The translations under genes and the position numbers were made by a program. Positions 26,933-35,830 of a stretch of DNA of 64,000 bases are shown here, piece by piece. Source of the stretch: Janthinobacterium lividum (lineage in GTDB: Bacteria > Pseudomonadota > Gammaproteobacteria > Burkholderiales > Burkholderiaceae_D); NCBI RefSeq assembly GCF_023509035.1, contig NZ_CP075583.1, forward strand, positions 6,014,001-6,078,000, written 5' to 3'. The notes under the pieces were generated by a model. It was not told where the DNA came from. It ran no database searches and saw nothing but the letters and a program-made list of their open reading frames with translations. Position 1 is the first letter of the stretch, and every line of letters starts with the position of its first letter.

Positions 26933-29179
26933 TTAGAAGTTGCCCTTGAACTGCACACCAAACTGACGTGGCTCATTGATGAAGCCCGTGCGGTTGTTGA
27001 AGTCGATGGCGCCCGTGATGCGCTGGGTGTCGGTGATGTTGCGGCCAAAAGCGGCCACTTCATACTTGCCAGCATCCCAGGTGTAGCCCACGCGCAAACC
27101 ACCTTCGACCATCGGCTTGCCGGTGAACTCGGTTGCTTCATACAGGAAGAAGTTGATCTTGCTGCGGTAAGCCCAGTCCGTGAAGACGAAGAATTCGCCG
27201 TTTTCCATCGGGATCGAATAACGGCCCGTGGCGGTGATCGTCCACTTCGGCGCTTGCGGCAATGGATTGCCGTCGATGATGGCACGGTTGCCAGTGGTCA
27301 GCGGATCGGTCACGGTGCAACGCGTTTGGGCGCAGGTGGCGATCGACAGGCTCGGATCCTTGATTTCCGTGAAGTTGTAGCTGCCGCCCAGGGACATCTT
27401 CAGGCTAGGCGTGACAAAACCTTCCAGTTCCAATTCCGCGCCACGGCCATTCGTCTTGGCTGCATTGATCAGGCGCGTGATGTTCGACGTACCGCCAACG
27501 ACCGTCAACTGCTGGTTTTTCACCTGGTAGTCATACACACTGAACGCTACGCGGGCGCGGCGGTTGAACAGGTCAGCCTTGATGCCCGCTTCGAACGAAG
27601 TGATGGTTTCCGCATCAGCCACGGTGACAGGCACGCTGGTGCTGGCTGGCGCGATACTTGGCGCGCGGAAACCGGTGGCGATACGGCCGTAGAAGTTCAC
27701 GTCCTTGTTGTACTTGTAGGTACCGCTCAGGTCCCAGTTGACCTTGGCTTTGCTGACATCGGCGCTGGTCGGGTTGACCTGCACGATGTTGGTCGCTTCC
27801 ACCGTGTTGAAATCCTTCTTGTCCTTGGTGTAGCGCAAACCGGCGCGCAGCATGAAGTCATCGTTGACGGCGTAGTTGACGGAACCAAACGTTGCCCAGG
27901 CCGAGTTCTTCTGGCGGCTGGCCAGGTGCGTGCTCAGCACATGTGTGTTGGTATCGAAGTTGTCGGTGAAACCGTTGGCGTTTTCATTGAAGTAATACAC
28001 GCCGGCTTGCCAGTTGAGCGGGCCGGCATTCTTCGATTCGGCGCGGAACTCTTGCGAGTATTGTTTCACGCTGGTGATGCCGCCAGCCGTTTCAACCTGG
28101 AAAGGAATGAAGTTGGGGCTGGTCGGACCAAGTCCGTTCGGTGCGCCGCCATCGATGTCGCCATGCGACACGTAATTGCCGACCTGTTCAAAGCCGGTGA
28201 TCGAGTACAGCTTGACGCCGTCCAGGTCCCAGCTCAAGCGGGCGCTGGCGCCGTTGGTGCGCAGGCGCTGGAAGTTCGGTGCGTTCGTGAACGACTTGTT
28301 CGGATCGAAGCCGTCGACGATATCGTTTGTGCCCTGCTTGATCATGTTGGCGTAGAAGACGCGCGCGCTGCCCGTGGTGTTGCGCTGGTGCACATTGAAC
28401 AGGGCATTGAACATGGTGTTCGGTGCGTACAGCAATTGCACGCGTTCGGCGTGTTCGTTGTAGCCATCCAGCGCGTTTTTCTGGCCCGTAAACGTATTGT
28501 CGACGTAATCGTCGCGGTGCTGGCGCAGGGTCGAAAAGCGCATCGCCCATTCTTTGCTCAGCGGCACGTTGACGGCGCCGTCGAAGTTGGTGGTGTTGTG
28601 CGTGGCGGCGGAAACGTTGTAATAGCCTTCAACCTTATCCAGGTTCGGCTTGACGGATTCGAACTTGACCACGCCGGCAGGTGTATTGCGGCCGAACAAG
28701 GTGCCTTGCGGGCCGCGCAGCACTTCCACGCCAGCCACGTCGAAAATCGGATAGCCCTTGAGGATAGGATTTTCTTGCACGACATCGTCGTAAATCAGGG
28801 AAACAGGTTGCGATGCAAAGATGTTGAAGTCGGTATTGCCGTAGCCGCGGATGTAGAAGCGGGGGAAGGTGCGGCCATTCGACGATTCCACGTTCAGGCT
28901 CGGCACTTTGCCGGCCAGCACGCGGATATCCTGACCGCTGGAAACCAGCACGTCGAGCTTTTCATCACGCAGCAGCGACACGGAGACGGGCACGTCGCGG
29001 ATATTTTCCTTGCGGCGCTGCGCCGTCACGGTCACGGTTTCCAGCTGGCTGGCGGCAGGGGTCGTATCAGCAGCGACTTCATCAGCGTAAGCCGAGCCGA
29101 TAGGCAAGGCAGCGGACAGTGCCAGCATAGCAGCGCTTTTGGCGCACAAACGCTTGTGCATCTTGGACATCTTGATCAT
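26933..29179 (-). CDS. TonB-dependent receptor
   Basis: A 748-residue outer-membrane receptor. Signal peptide ends near SAYA; the TonB-box-like region ETVTVTAQRRKENIRDVPVS starts near 45 (parts: ETVTVTAQRRKEN, IRDVPVSVS). The plug contains RFYIRGYGNTDFNI and VEVLRGPQGTLFGRNTPAG; the barrel ends in FGVQFKGNF with terminal Phe. It belongs to the large group with unknown substrates, not the siderophore type. The ATG at 29179 (MIKMSKMHKR) gives a normal signal peptide with GGGAA upstream; the frame is open further upstream. Monocistronic. Confidence 0.9.
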   Translation of the reverse strand: MIKMSKMHKRLCAKSAAMLALSAALPIGSAYADEVAADTTPAASQLETVTVTAQRRKENIRDVPVSVSLLRDEKLDVLVSSGQDIRVLAGKVPSLNVESSNGRTFPRFYIRGYGNTDFNIFASQPVSLIYDDVVQENPILKGYPIFDVAGVEVLRGPQGTLFGRNTPAGVVKFESVKPNLDKVEGYYNVSAATHNTTNFDGAVNVPLSKEWAMRFSTLRQHRDDYVDNTFTGQKNALDGYNEHAERVQLLYAPNTMFNALFNVHQRNTTGSARVFYANMIKQGTNDIVDGFDPNKSFTNAPNFQRLRTNGASARLSWDLDGVKLYSITGFEQVGNYVSHGDIDGGAPNGLGPTSPNFIPFQVETAGGITSVKQYSQEFRAESKNAGPLNWQAGVYYFNENANGFTDNFDTNTHVLSTHLASRQKNSAWATFGSVNYAVNDDFMLRAGLRYTKDKKDFNTVEATNIVQVNPTSADVSKAKVNWDLSGTYKYNKDVNFYGRIATGFRAPSIAPASTSVPVTVADAETITSFEAGIKADLFNRRARVAFSVYDYQVKNQQLTVVGGTSNITRLINAAKTNGRGAELELEGFVTPSLKMSLGGSYNFTEIKDPSLSIATCAQTRCTVTDPLTTGNRAIIDGNPLPQAPKWTITATGRYSIPMENGEFFVFTDWAYRSKINFFLYEATEFTGKPMVEGGLRVGYTWDAGKYEVAAFGRNITDTQRITGAIDFNNRTGFINEPRQFGVQFKGNF

Positions 29180-29709
29180 GTTGTTTCCCAGAAGTTTAAA
29201 AAAGAATTGCGAAATCTGTCGTCCAACCTGTCTCCGGCTTATGTACGGCGCTGGATGATCGTTTGCACCATCACAGTGCAGCAGCGCGAGCGGATGTCTC
29301 TCCACTCCTGGCGTCACTGGCTCTGCCCTGGCTGTCGTCCGAGCTGACAGCGGTTCTGACCGCATCCCTGGGATGTCTGATGAACACCAACTTTTGAGTA
29401 AGGCGCCAATTTAATTCAAGCGCCTTATGCGCTGCAAGAATATTGTTATGTAAAATATTCATTCATCAACATAATGGGCCGACTAGTGGTTATTCAGCCA
29501 CAATAGCGCCCTTGCCTTGCTATTTCCTTGCTATTTCCCCCGATCACTTGCTGCATGGCGCAATTTTTTTGCCAGGCCCCGCAAAGCGGAATTGACGTCC
29601 TGCAAGACAGCCCCGAGGGTAAAAAAGTTGTAATATCCCAAGACTTGAGCTGCCATGCCGCCCCATTCCAGTGCGGCGGCAGCTCCCTGCACCATAGTCG
29701 ATAGCCTCC
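29180..29709. other. non-coding region between divergent genes
   Basis: 530 bp separating the TonB receptor from the hybrid kinase. No supportable gene, RNA or repeat was seen. It is AT-rich around 29390-29480 and should contain the two divergent promoters; no confident -35/-10 pair was found. Confidence 0.4.
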
Positions 29710-32400
29710 ATGCCAGAACCCAGCCAGCCCAGCAACACCGTCCCATCCTCCACCGTCGCAGCCCAGGCGGCGCATCTGCTGCTGAGCGCCCATTGCGACA
29801 TTGTCTGGAGCACGAAAACCTTCGGCCAGTTCGATGCCGACCAGCAGTCCTGGCGCGCCTTCACGGGCCAGACCGAAGCCGAACTGCTGGGTCGCGGCTG
29901 GGTCAATGCCCTGCATCCGGACGATCGCAACTTGCCTTACGTCATGCCCTCGCATCTGACGACCGTGTTCGAAGCGGAATACCGGCTGCGCCACGTCAGC
30001 GGCACCTACCGCAATATGCTCGTGCGCATGCTGCCTGTGCTGGCGCCAGATGGCAGCATTCTTGAATGGCTGGGCTCACATTGCGACGTGACGCAGCAAC
30101 GGCAGACGGAACAGCGGCTGCGGCTGGCCATGCAGGGCGGACGCATGGGTACCTGGGAGATCGATCTGGGCAGCGGCAGCATGGCCGGCTCCGATGCCTT
30201 CAAGGCCAATCTGGGCTTGCCGCCTGACAGCCACATCGACTACGCGCAGCTGACGGGCGCCATGCTCGACGGTGACCTGCAGCACTGGCAGGCGGTGGTG
30301 CATGCAGCCATCGCCAGCGCCAGCGATTTCGAAATCGATATCCGCGTGCGCTGGCCCAATGGCGCACTGCACTGGGCGCACATGCGCGGCACCTGCGCCA
30401 GCGACGGCGCCGGTAACGTGATCGCCCTGTCCGGCATCTCGCTCGACCTGACGGCCAGCAAGCAGAACGAGGAAACCCTGCGCCTGACCCTGGCGGCCGG
30501 CGAAGTGGCCACCTGGAACTGGGACATCGTTGCCGACAGGGTCACGGCCGACAGCAATATGGCGCGTTTGTTCCCCATCAACGCCGATGCGGCCACGGCG
30601 GCGCCTCTGGCGCGCTACCTGGACCTCATTCATCCCGACGACCGCGAGCAAGTCAGCGCGCAGATTGCCCAGGCGTTGCAGGCGCACACGCCGTTCGAAG
30701 CCAGCTACCGCGTCGGCGCCGGCGATGGCCAGTACCGCTCGGTCATCGCGCGCGGCCGCGCGGAATACGCGCCCGATGGCACGCCCTTGCAACTTCCCGG
30801 CGTCCTGCTCGATATCACGCGCCAGAAACAGGTGGAAGATGCATTGCGTCGCAGCGAGGAACGCTACCGCACGCTGATCGACCTGATGGACCAGGCCTTT
30901 TGCGTGATCGAAATGCTGTACGACGAGCAAGGCCGCCCCATCGATTTCCGCTACCTGGAAGGCAACCCCGCCTTCGTTAAGCAGTCGGGGCTGGACGATG
31001 CCATCGGCAAGACCATCCGCAGCTTCGTGCCCGACCACGACCAGCACTGGTTCGACCTGTACGACCAGGTCGTCAAGACTGGCGAGCCCGTGCGCTACGA
31101 AAACGAAGCCGTGGCCATGGAGCGCTGGTTCGAAGTCTTCGCCGCGCGCCTGGGCGGCCCCGGCAGCCGCCTGCTGACGGTGCTGTTCAGCGACATCAGC
31201 GAGCGCAAGCGCTCGGAGCAGCAATTGCGCCAGCTGGCCGACAACCTGTCCGAAATGGACCGGCGCAAGACGGAATTCCTCGCCACCCTGGCGCACGAAC
31301 TGCGCAACCCGCTGGCGCCCATCCGCAACGGCTTGCAAATCATGCGCCTGGCCGCCGACAAGCCCGCCACCGTGGCGCGCGTGCGCGACGTGATGGAGCG
31401 GCAAGTCAATCAGATGGTGCATCTGGTCAATGATTTGCTGGACGTGGCACGCATCACGCGGGGCCAGATCGAACTCAAGCTGGAACGCGCGGACTTGAAA
31501 ACCATTATCGCGGGCGCTGTGGAAACAAGCATGCCGCTGATCGAAGCGGGCCGCCACCAGTTGCAGGTGCAACTCGCTGAAGAGGCGCTGCCGCTTGAAG
31601 CCGACCCCACACGCCTGGCGCAAGTGCTGGGCAACCTGCTCAACAATGCCGCCAAGTACACGCCCTCCGGCGGCCATATCAGCTTGCACGCGCGGCGCGA
31701 GGGCAACCAGGCGCTGATCGAGGTGCAGGACAGCGGCGTCGGCATACCCGCCGAGTCGATCACGACCGTGTTTGACATGTTTACGCAAGTGGGGCAAAAC
31801 ATGGGCAGGGCTCAGGGCGGACTGGGCATCGGCCTGTCACTGGTGCGGCGCCTGGCCGAGCTGCATGGCGGCAGCGCCACGGCGGCCAGTCCCGGCGCCG
31901 GCCTGGGCAGCACCTTCAGTGTGCGCCTGCCACTGCTGGCGGTGGCGCCAGCCGCACCCACCGTAGTGGCCGTTCCCGTCGCACCGGCCTTGCCGGCCGG
32001 CACCGCCAGCGGCCCATACTTCCGCGTGCTGGTGGTCGATGACAATGTCGATGCGGCCGATACCCTCGCCGCCGTGCTCGGCATGATGGGCCATGCCACG
32101 CAAGTGGCCCACGACGGTGCGCAAGCCTTGGCGATGGCGCCGCACTTCTTGCCAGACGTCATCTTCCTCGATATTGGCTTGCCCGGCATGAACGGCTACG
32201 AGGTGGCACGCGCGCTGCGCCAGACACCGGTCGGCGACGCCGCCGTGCTCGTCGCATTGACGGGCTGGGGCGCAGAAAACGACCGCAGCCAATCGAGCGC
32301 TGCCGGCTTCGACCACCATTTGACCAAACCGGCCAGCCTGCTCGCCATCGGCGAATTGCTGGCCACCCTTTCCACTCCGAAAACACCTACAGACCCATGA
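29710..32400 (+). CDS. PAS-rich hybrid sensor histidine kinase
   Basis: An 896-residue soluble sensor kinase with no transmembrane segments. Four PAS domains span about 15-135, 137-258, 262-382 and 385-510. HisKA follows with the phospho-His in FLATLAHELRNPLAPIRNGL (part: ATLAHELRNPLAP, near 530). The HATPase has LGNLLNNAAKYTP and GGLGIGLSLVRRL. A receiver domain at about 775-890 has VVDDNVDAADT and phospho-acceptor Asp in FLDIGLPGMNG. Its stop overlaps the beta-lactamase start by 4 nt (ATGA). No separate response regulator is nearby. Confidence 0.9.
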   Translation: MPEPSQPSNTVPSSTVAAQAAHLLLSAHCDIVWSTKTFGQFDADQQSWRAFTGQTEAELLGRGWVNALHPDDRNLPYVMPSHLTTVFEAEYRLRHVSGTYRNMLVRMLPVLAPDGSILEWLGSHCDVTQQRQTEQRLRLAMQGGRMGTWEIDLGSGSMAGSDAFKANLGLPPDSHIDYAQLTGAMLDGDLQHWQAVVHAAIASASDFEIDIRVRWPNGALHWAHMRGTCASDGAGNVIALSGISLDLTASKQNEETLRLTLAAGEVATWNWDIVADRVTADSNMARLFPINADAATAAPLARYLDLIHPDDREQVSAQIAQALQAHTPFEASYRVGAGDGQYRSVIARGRAEYAPDGTPLQLPGVLLDITRQKQVEDALRRSEERYRTLIDLMDQAFCVIEMLYDEQGRPIDFRYLEGNPAFVKQSGLDDAIGKTIRSFVPDHDQHWFDLYDQVVKTGEPVRYENEAVAMERWFEVFAARLGGPGSRLLTVLFSDISERKRSEQQLRQLADNLSEMDRRKTEFLATLAHELRNPLAPIRNGLQIMRLAADKPATVARVRDVMERQVNQMVHLVNDLLDVARITRGQIELKLERADLKTIIAGAVETSMPLIEAGRHQLQVQLAEEALPLEADPTRLAQVLGNLLNNAAKYTPSGGHISLHARREGNQALIEVQDSGVGIPAESITTVFDMFTQVGQNMGRAQGGLGIGLSLVRRLAELHGGSATAASPGAGLGSTFSVRLPLLAVAPAAPTVVAVPVAPALPAGTASGPYFRVLVVDDNVDAADTLAAVLGMMGHATQVAHDGAQALAMAPHFLPDVIFLDIGLPGMNGYEVARALRQTPVGDAAVLVALTGWGAENDRSQSSAAGFDHHLTKPASLLAIGELLATLSTPKTPTDP

Positions 32401-33299
32401 CTGAATCCTTGAACCACCTGAACCACGTCCGCCGCAACCTCTTGCTGGCCGGCGGAGCCGCCCTGCTGTGCCCGACACCGCTGCTGTTTGCCGCACCCGC
32501 CACCAGCATCGCTGCCGCCCAGACGCAACTGGCCGCGCTGGAACAAGCTGCGGGCGGACGCCTCGGCGTAGCCGCCTGGCGCCAGGGCAGCGAGCTGCGC
32601 GTCGCCTATCGCGCCGACGAACGCTTTCCCCTGGCCAGCACCTTCAAGGCGATGCTGGCGGCCGCCGTTCTGGCCCGCAGCGTCAGCCAGCCGGGCTTGC
32701 TGGATCAGCACGTGCGTTACGAGAAAAAAGAACTGGTCACGTATTCGCCAATAACGGAAAAGCATCTGGCCGACGGCATGAGCGTTGCTGACCTGTGCGC
32801 CGCCACCTTGCAGTACAGCGACAATAGCGCGGCCAATTTCCTGATGACACTCTTAGGCGGGCCGCAAGCCGTGACGGCATTTGCGCGCAGCATCGGCAAT
32901 ACGGTGTTCCAGCTGGAACGCTGGGAAACGGAATTGAATAGCGCCATCCCCGGCGAAGTGCGCGACACGGCCAGCCCTGCGTCGATGGCGCACAGTTTGC
33001 AACAATTGTTATTGGAAAATAGCTTGCCGGCACCGCAGCGCCAGCAGCTCGACGCCTGGATGCGCGGTAACACGACGGGCGACAAGCGCATCCGCGCCGG
33101 CGTACCGGCCGGCTGGAGCGTGGCTGATAAAACGGGCTCGGGCGCGTATGGCAGCGTCAACGATATCGGCGTGGCTTACCCGGCCAGCGGCGCGCCACTG
33201 GTGATCGCCGTGTACTACACGCGCGAACAGAAAAAAGCGGATACGAATCAGGACATCATCACGGCCGCCACGCGCATCGTGACGGCTGCGTTGGTCTGA
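32397..33299 (+). CDS. class A beta-lactamase
   Basis: A 300-residue serine beta-lactamase that hydrolyses beta-lactams in the periplasm. All class A motifs are present: STFK at 81-84 (nucleophile Ser81), SDN at 141-143, RWETELN with the Glu166-equivalent at 177, and KTG at 245-247. The N-terminus has RRNLLLAGGAALL, a twin-arginine-like signal. The spectrum cannot be read from sequence. Its start overlaps the stop of the hybrid kinase gene; no AmpR-type regulator is present. It ends directly against the convergent DUF695 gene with no gap. Confidence 0.92.
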   Translation: MTESLNHLNHVRRNLLLAGGAALLCPTPLLFAAPATSIAAAQTQLAALEQAAGGRLGVAAWRQGSELRVAYRADERFPLASTFKAMLAAAVLARSVSQPGLLDQHVRYEKKELVTYSPITEKHLADGMSVADLCAATLQYSDNSAANFLMTLLGGPQAVTAFARSIGNTVFQLERWETELNSAIPGEVRDTASPASMAHSLQQLLLENSLPAPQRQQLDAWMRGNTTGDKRIRAGVPAGWSVADKTGSGAYGSVNDIGVAYPASGAPLVIAVYYTREQKKADTNQDIITAATRIVTAALV

Positions 33300-33734
33300 T
33301 TATTTCGGCAAGGCGGCCATGAAGCCCGCATACGTGGACCAGGCCGGGTCGGCCGCGCTGCGGATTTCAATCGGGAATTTCGGGCGCGACGCCAGCGCCG
33401 TGTTCAGGCGATTGAAAAACTCTTCGCCCGACTGCGTGTAATAAATCCATTCGCGCAAGTTTTCACCCGTCGATACCAGCGCCAGGGTGGCAAAGCCATC
33501 CGCTTCCACCACAGGTTCCAGCGCCGCTTCCAGCTCTTCCATATGCTCGCGCTCGTTCGGCGCGGGCATGCCCGTCTCGTCCTCGTAGCGCCAGGCGATG
33601 ATGATGCGGTCCGGCTGCGACGACAGGTCCCAGTCGTCATGGAAGGCGTCGACATAGCGGTAAATGATGGCCATTTCGTCGCTATGCGTGACGATGGTGC
33701 CCCAGCTGCGGGCGGAAGTGGAATTCTGGTTCAT
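33300..33734 (-). CDS. DUF695 domain-containing protein
   Basis: A 144-residue cytosolic protein. Family features: IIIAWRYEDETGMPAPNE, a central ALEPVVEADGFATLALVSTG, REWIYYTQSGEEFFNRLN and a C-terminal RPKFPIEIRSAADPAWSTY (part: FPIEIRSAADPAW). DUF695 proteins have no established function. The ATG at 33734 is preferred; an in-frame TTG at 33749 is possible. Tail-to-tail with the beta-lactamase gene, the stop codons abutting. Confidence 0.75.
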   Translation of the reverse strand: MNQNSTSARSWGTIVTHSDEMAIIYRYVDAFHDDWDLSSQPDRIIIAWRYEDETGMPAPNEREHMEELEAALEPVVEADGFATLALVSTGENLREWIYYTQSGEEFFNRLNTALASRPKFPIEIRSAADPAWSTYAGFMAALPK

Positions 33735-33773
33735 GATTGCAACAGTCAAAAAAATAAATCGAGGGTGCGCAGC

Positions 33774-34448
33774 TTACAGCACCGGTGGGCAAGTCACATT
33801 CCACGCGTCATATTGGGCACCGCTCTTGCGCAGCCAGACGCGGGCGTAGCTGTCACGGTCGCTCTTGAACACCAGCGCATAACGCTCTTCGGCACGTGGT
33901 GCGGCGGCACCCACGTCGACGGCCGCCAGGGAAAACTTCAGCGCCCGCAATGGAGCGCATGCCGTATTGCCTGCCATTAATAATCGCGCCCGCTCCAGCA
34001 GCGGCTTCTGGTACAGCAACACGCCTTCCAGTTCCGCATCGGGGACGCGCTGCAGCATGCGCACGGGTTCAGCCACCGCGCGGCAGGTGCCACGGTCGAG
34101 CCAGGCGTAATACTCCATGCCCGCCTCCTGCCAGCGCGCCTGCTTGCCCTCGCCGTGCAGCACGAACTTGGTGCGCTGCGTCCGGCACAACGCACCATGG
34201 CCACGGTAGGGCGCCGTTTCCACGCTGCCCACCACTTCGCTGCCACGGCCCCCCACCACGGGCACGCTCTCGAACACAGTGCGCGCAGCAGGCTCGTCCG
34301 GATATTGCTGCGCATAAAATTCCAGCAAGGACGCGCGCTGCTGCGCATCCACCGCCACAGCCTCGGCGGCACTTGCAGAGAGGCACACGGCCGACACTAC
34401 ACACAGCGCCAAGGGGCGCACAATATATCTTGGCATGGATCCTGGCAT
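33774..34448 (-). CDS. hypothetical secreted protein
   Basis: A 224-residue protein with a signal peptide (LALCVVSAVCLSASAAEA) and no recognised domain. Four Cys in the mature part could form disulfides. The start at 34448 has AAGGA about 6 nt upstream. It lies between the DUF695 gene and a tiny lipoprotein gene in the same orientation. Function unknown. Confidence 0.6.
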   Translation of the reverse strand: MPGSMPRYIVRPLALCVVSAVCLSASAAEAVAVDAQQRASLLEFYAQQYPDEPAARTVFESVPVVGGRGSEVVGSVETAPYRGHGALCRTQRTKFVLHGEGKQARWQEAGMEYYAWLDRGTCRAVAEPVRMLQRVPDAELEGVLLYQKPLLERARLLMAGNTACAPLRALKFSLAAVDVGAAAPRAEERYALVFKSDRDSYARVWLRKSGAQYDAWNVTCPPVL

Positions 34449-34557
34449 GGCATTCCTTCAATCGGAGTTCAGGGGCGGGTATCGCCCAAGCGCAGATTAT
34501 ATAGTTACCAGGAAATGGTGGGCGGACGCGGCGTCAGGAGATGCGCATGCTGTCTTG

Positions 34558-34692
34558 CTAGGTGGCACGCTCGAATGCTTGCGCGTAGGCCGCCGATGGT
34601 GCGGACGGGGCGAGGCTGGCGCAAGCGGACAGCAACGCAACGGCAATACAGGACAGCAGGCGGCAAGCAGGCATGGGATCTTTCACAGGCAT
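34558..34692 (-). CDS. possible small lipoprotein
   Basis: A 44-residue frame (begins MPVKDPMPACRLL) with a hydrophobic stretch and a lipobox-like LLSAC, leaving a mature peptide of about 18 residues. Such short lipoproteins are common but hard to prove. It directly follows the esterase terminator and would need its own promoter. Confidence 0.35.
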   Translation of the reverse strand: MPVKDPMPACRLLSCIAVALLSACASLAPSAPSAAYAQAFERAT

Positions 34693-34721
34693 AAAAAATG
34701 GGGCGCAATCGCTGCGCCTCA
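34693..34721 (-). terminator. terminator of the PHB-depolymerase-like gene
   Basis: On the minus strand, GAGGCGCA/TGCGCCCC stem with a 5-nt loop followed by ATTTTTT. Confidence 0.7.
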
Positions 34722-34750
34722 TTGTACAAGCTGCACATTTCCTCACGCCA

Positions 34751-35746
34751 TCAGCGCTGGTAATTCTTGAAGAAATTCCAGCTGATCACGGTGGCGTCCG
34801 GGCCCAGTTCATCGCTGAACGGCCAGCCGGGAGGACCGCCGCTCCACGCATGGTTCATGCCCTCGACCGTGTACTTTTGCGCGATGACGGTGCCGTTGTG
34901 CAGGTACGTGTCGATGGAATAGCTGCGGCCGTACGGCACCGTCTGGCGCACGATGCTGTCGGCACGGTAGCGCACGCTGTCATTGTCGAGGCCATCGTCG
35001 CCGAAATCGCTGGTCTGCAGAAATTGCTCGATGGTTTGCTCGCCGTTGACGGGATTGACGACGATGTCGGAAGTGCCGTGGAACACCATCGTCGGCATCA
35101 GCCGGCGCGGCGAACCGGAGCAGCGCCAGGCATCCTTGCCGCGTACCTTCGGATCGAAGGAACTACCGTTGAAGAGGGAGTCGGCGGCCGTGAGCATGCC
35201 GATGGCGCCCTTGTACATGCCGCCCGAATGCACCATCACGGCAGCGAACACGTCCGAGTAACAGGCGGCCATGATGGAGGCCATGGCGCCGCCAGCCGAG
35301 ATGCCTGTCACATAGACGCGGCTATCCTGCACCGCGTACTTGTTCTTGACTTTGTTCAAGATGCCCATCAGCACGGCCGGCTCGCCCGTGCCCCGCTCCT
35401 GGTTCAACGGCAACATGAAATTCCAGCAGCGCATGGGGTTGGCCGTGGCGTTCTGGCGCGGATAGACGACGATGAAATTCTCGCTGTCGGCCAGCTGGTT
35501 GTAGCGGCTGACGGCGGCCATGCTGTTGGGCTCGGAACCGCAGCCGTGCAGCATCAGCACCACGGGCAGCGGCGTGTTCGGATTGTAATTGCTCGGTAGC
35601 CAGACCTGGTATTCGCGCGAACCCCACAGGCTCGCGTACAGGCCGAAGTCCCACTGCCCAGCGGAAGCCGGCAGCGCGGCCAGCAAGCCGCAGGCGGCGA
35701 TGATTGCAGATAACAAGTGACGCAGTTGCTGATTCAGATGTGCCAT
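34751..35746 (-). CDS. PHB depolymerase family extracellular esterase
   Basis: A 331-residue secreted alpha/beta hydrolase. Signal peptide ends near PASA. VVLMLHGCG provides the oxyanion region, the nucleophile Ser is in the lipase box GISAGG, and the catalytic His is in GMNHAWSGG. The layout fits short PHB depolymerase/feruloyl-esterase-like enzymes (CE1-like). The ATG at 35746 has AGGAGAC upstream. It lies downstream of a TonB receptor and a cytosolic hydrolase in the same direction, hinting at breakdown and uptake of an ester polymer or its oligomers. Confidence 0.85.
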   Translation of the reverse strand: MAHLNQQLRHLLSAIIAACGLLAALPASAGQWDFGLYASLWGSREYQVWLPSNYNPNTPLPVVLMLHGCGSEPNSMAAVSRYNQLADSENFIVVYPRQNATANPMRCWNFMLPLNQERGTGEPAVLMGILNKVKNKYAVQDSRVYVTGISAGGAMASIMAACYSDVFAAVMVHSGGMYKGAIGMLTAADSLFNGSSFDPKVRGKDAWRCSGSPRRLMPTMVFHGTSDIVVNPVNGEQTIEQFLQTSDFGDDGLDNDSVRYRADSIVRQTVPYGRSYSIDTYLHNGTVIAQKYTVEGMNHAWSGGPPGWPFSDELGPDATVISWNFFKNYQR

Positions 35747-35791
35747 GCCAGTCTCCTGATTATTATTAACGACGAAAACAGCGACAACCAA

Positions 35792-35815
35792 CCGGCTTGA
35801 CGCCCGTCAAGCCGG
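35792..35815 (-). terminator. hairpin after the TonB receptor gene
   Basis: Perfect 10-11-bp stem CCGGCTTGAC/GTCAAGCCGG with a tiny loop and only a weak T-rich tail (TTGGTTG). It may be a partial terminator or an mRNA-stabilising hairpin between receptor and esterase genes. Confidence 0.5.
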
Positions 35816-35830
35816 CACTTCTACAACCTC

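Noticed and set aside
27254..29347. 697-codon + strand frame opposite a TonB receptor
   Set aside because: The minus strand encodes a complete receptor with signal peptide, plug and terminal Phe; the opposite frame is a shadow.
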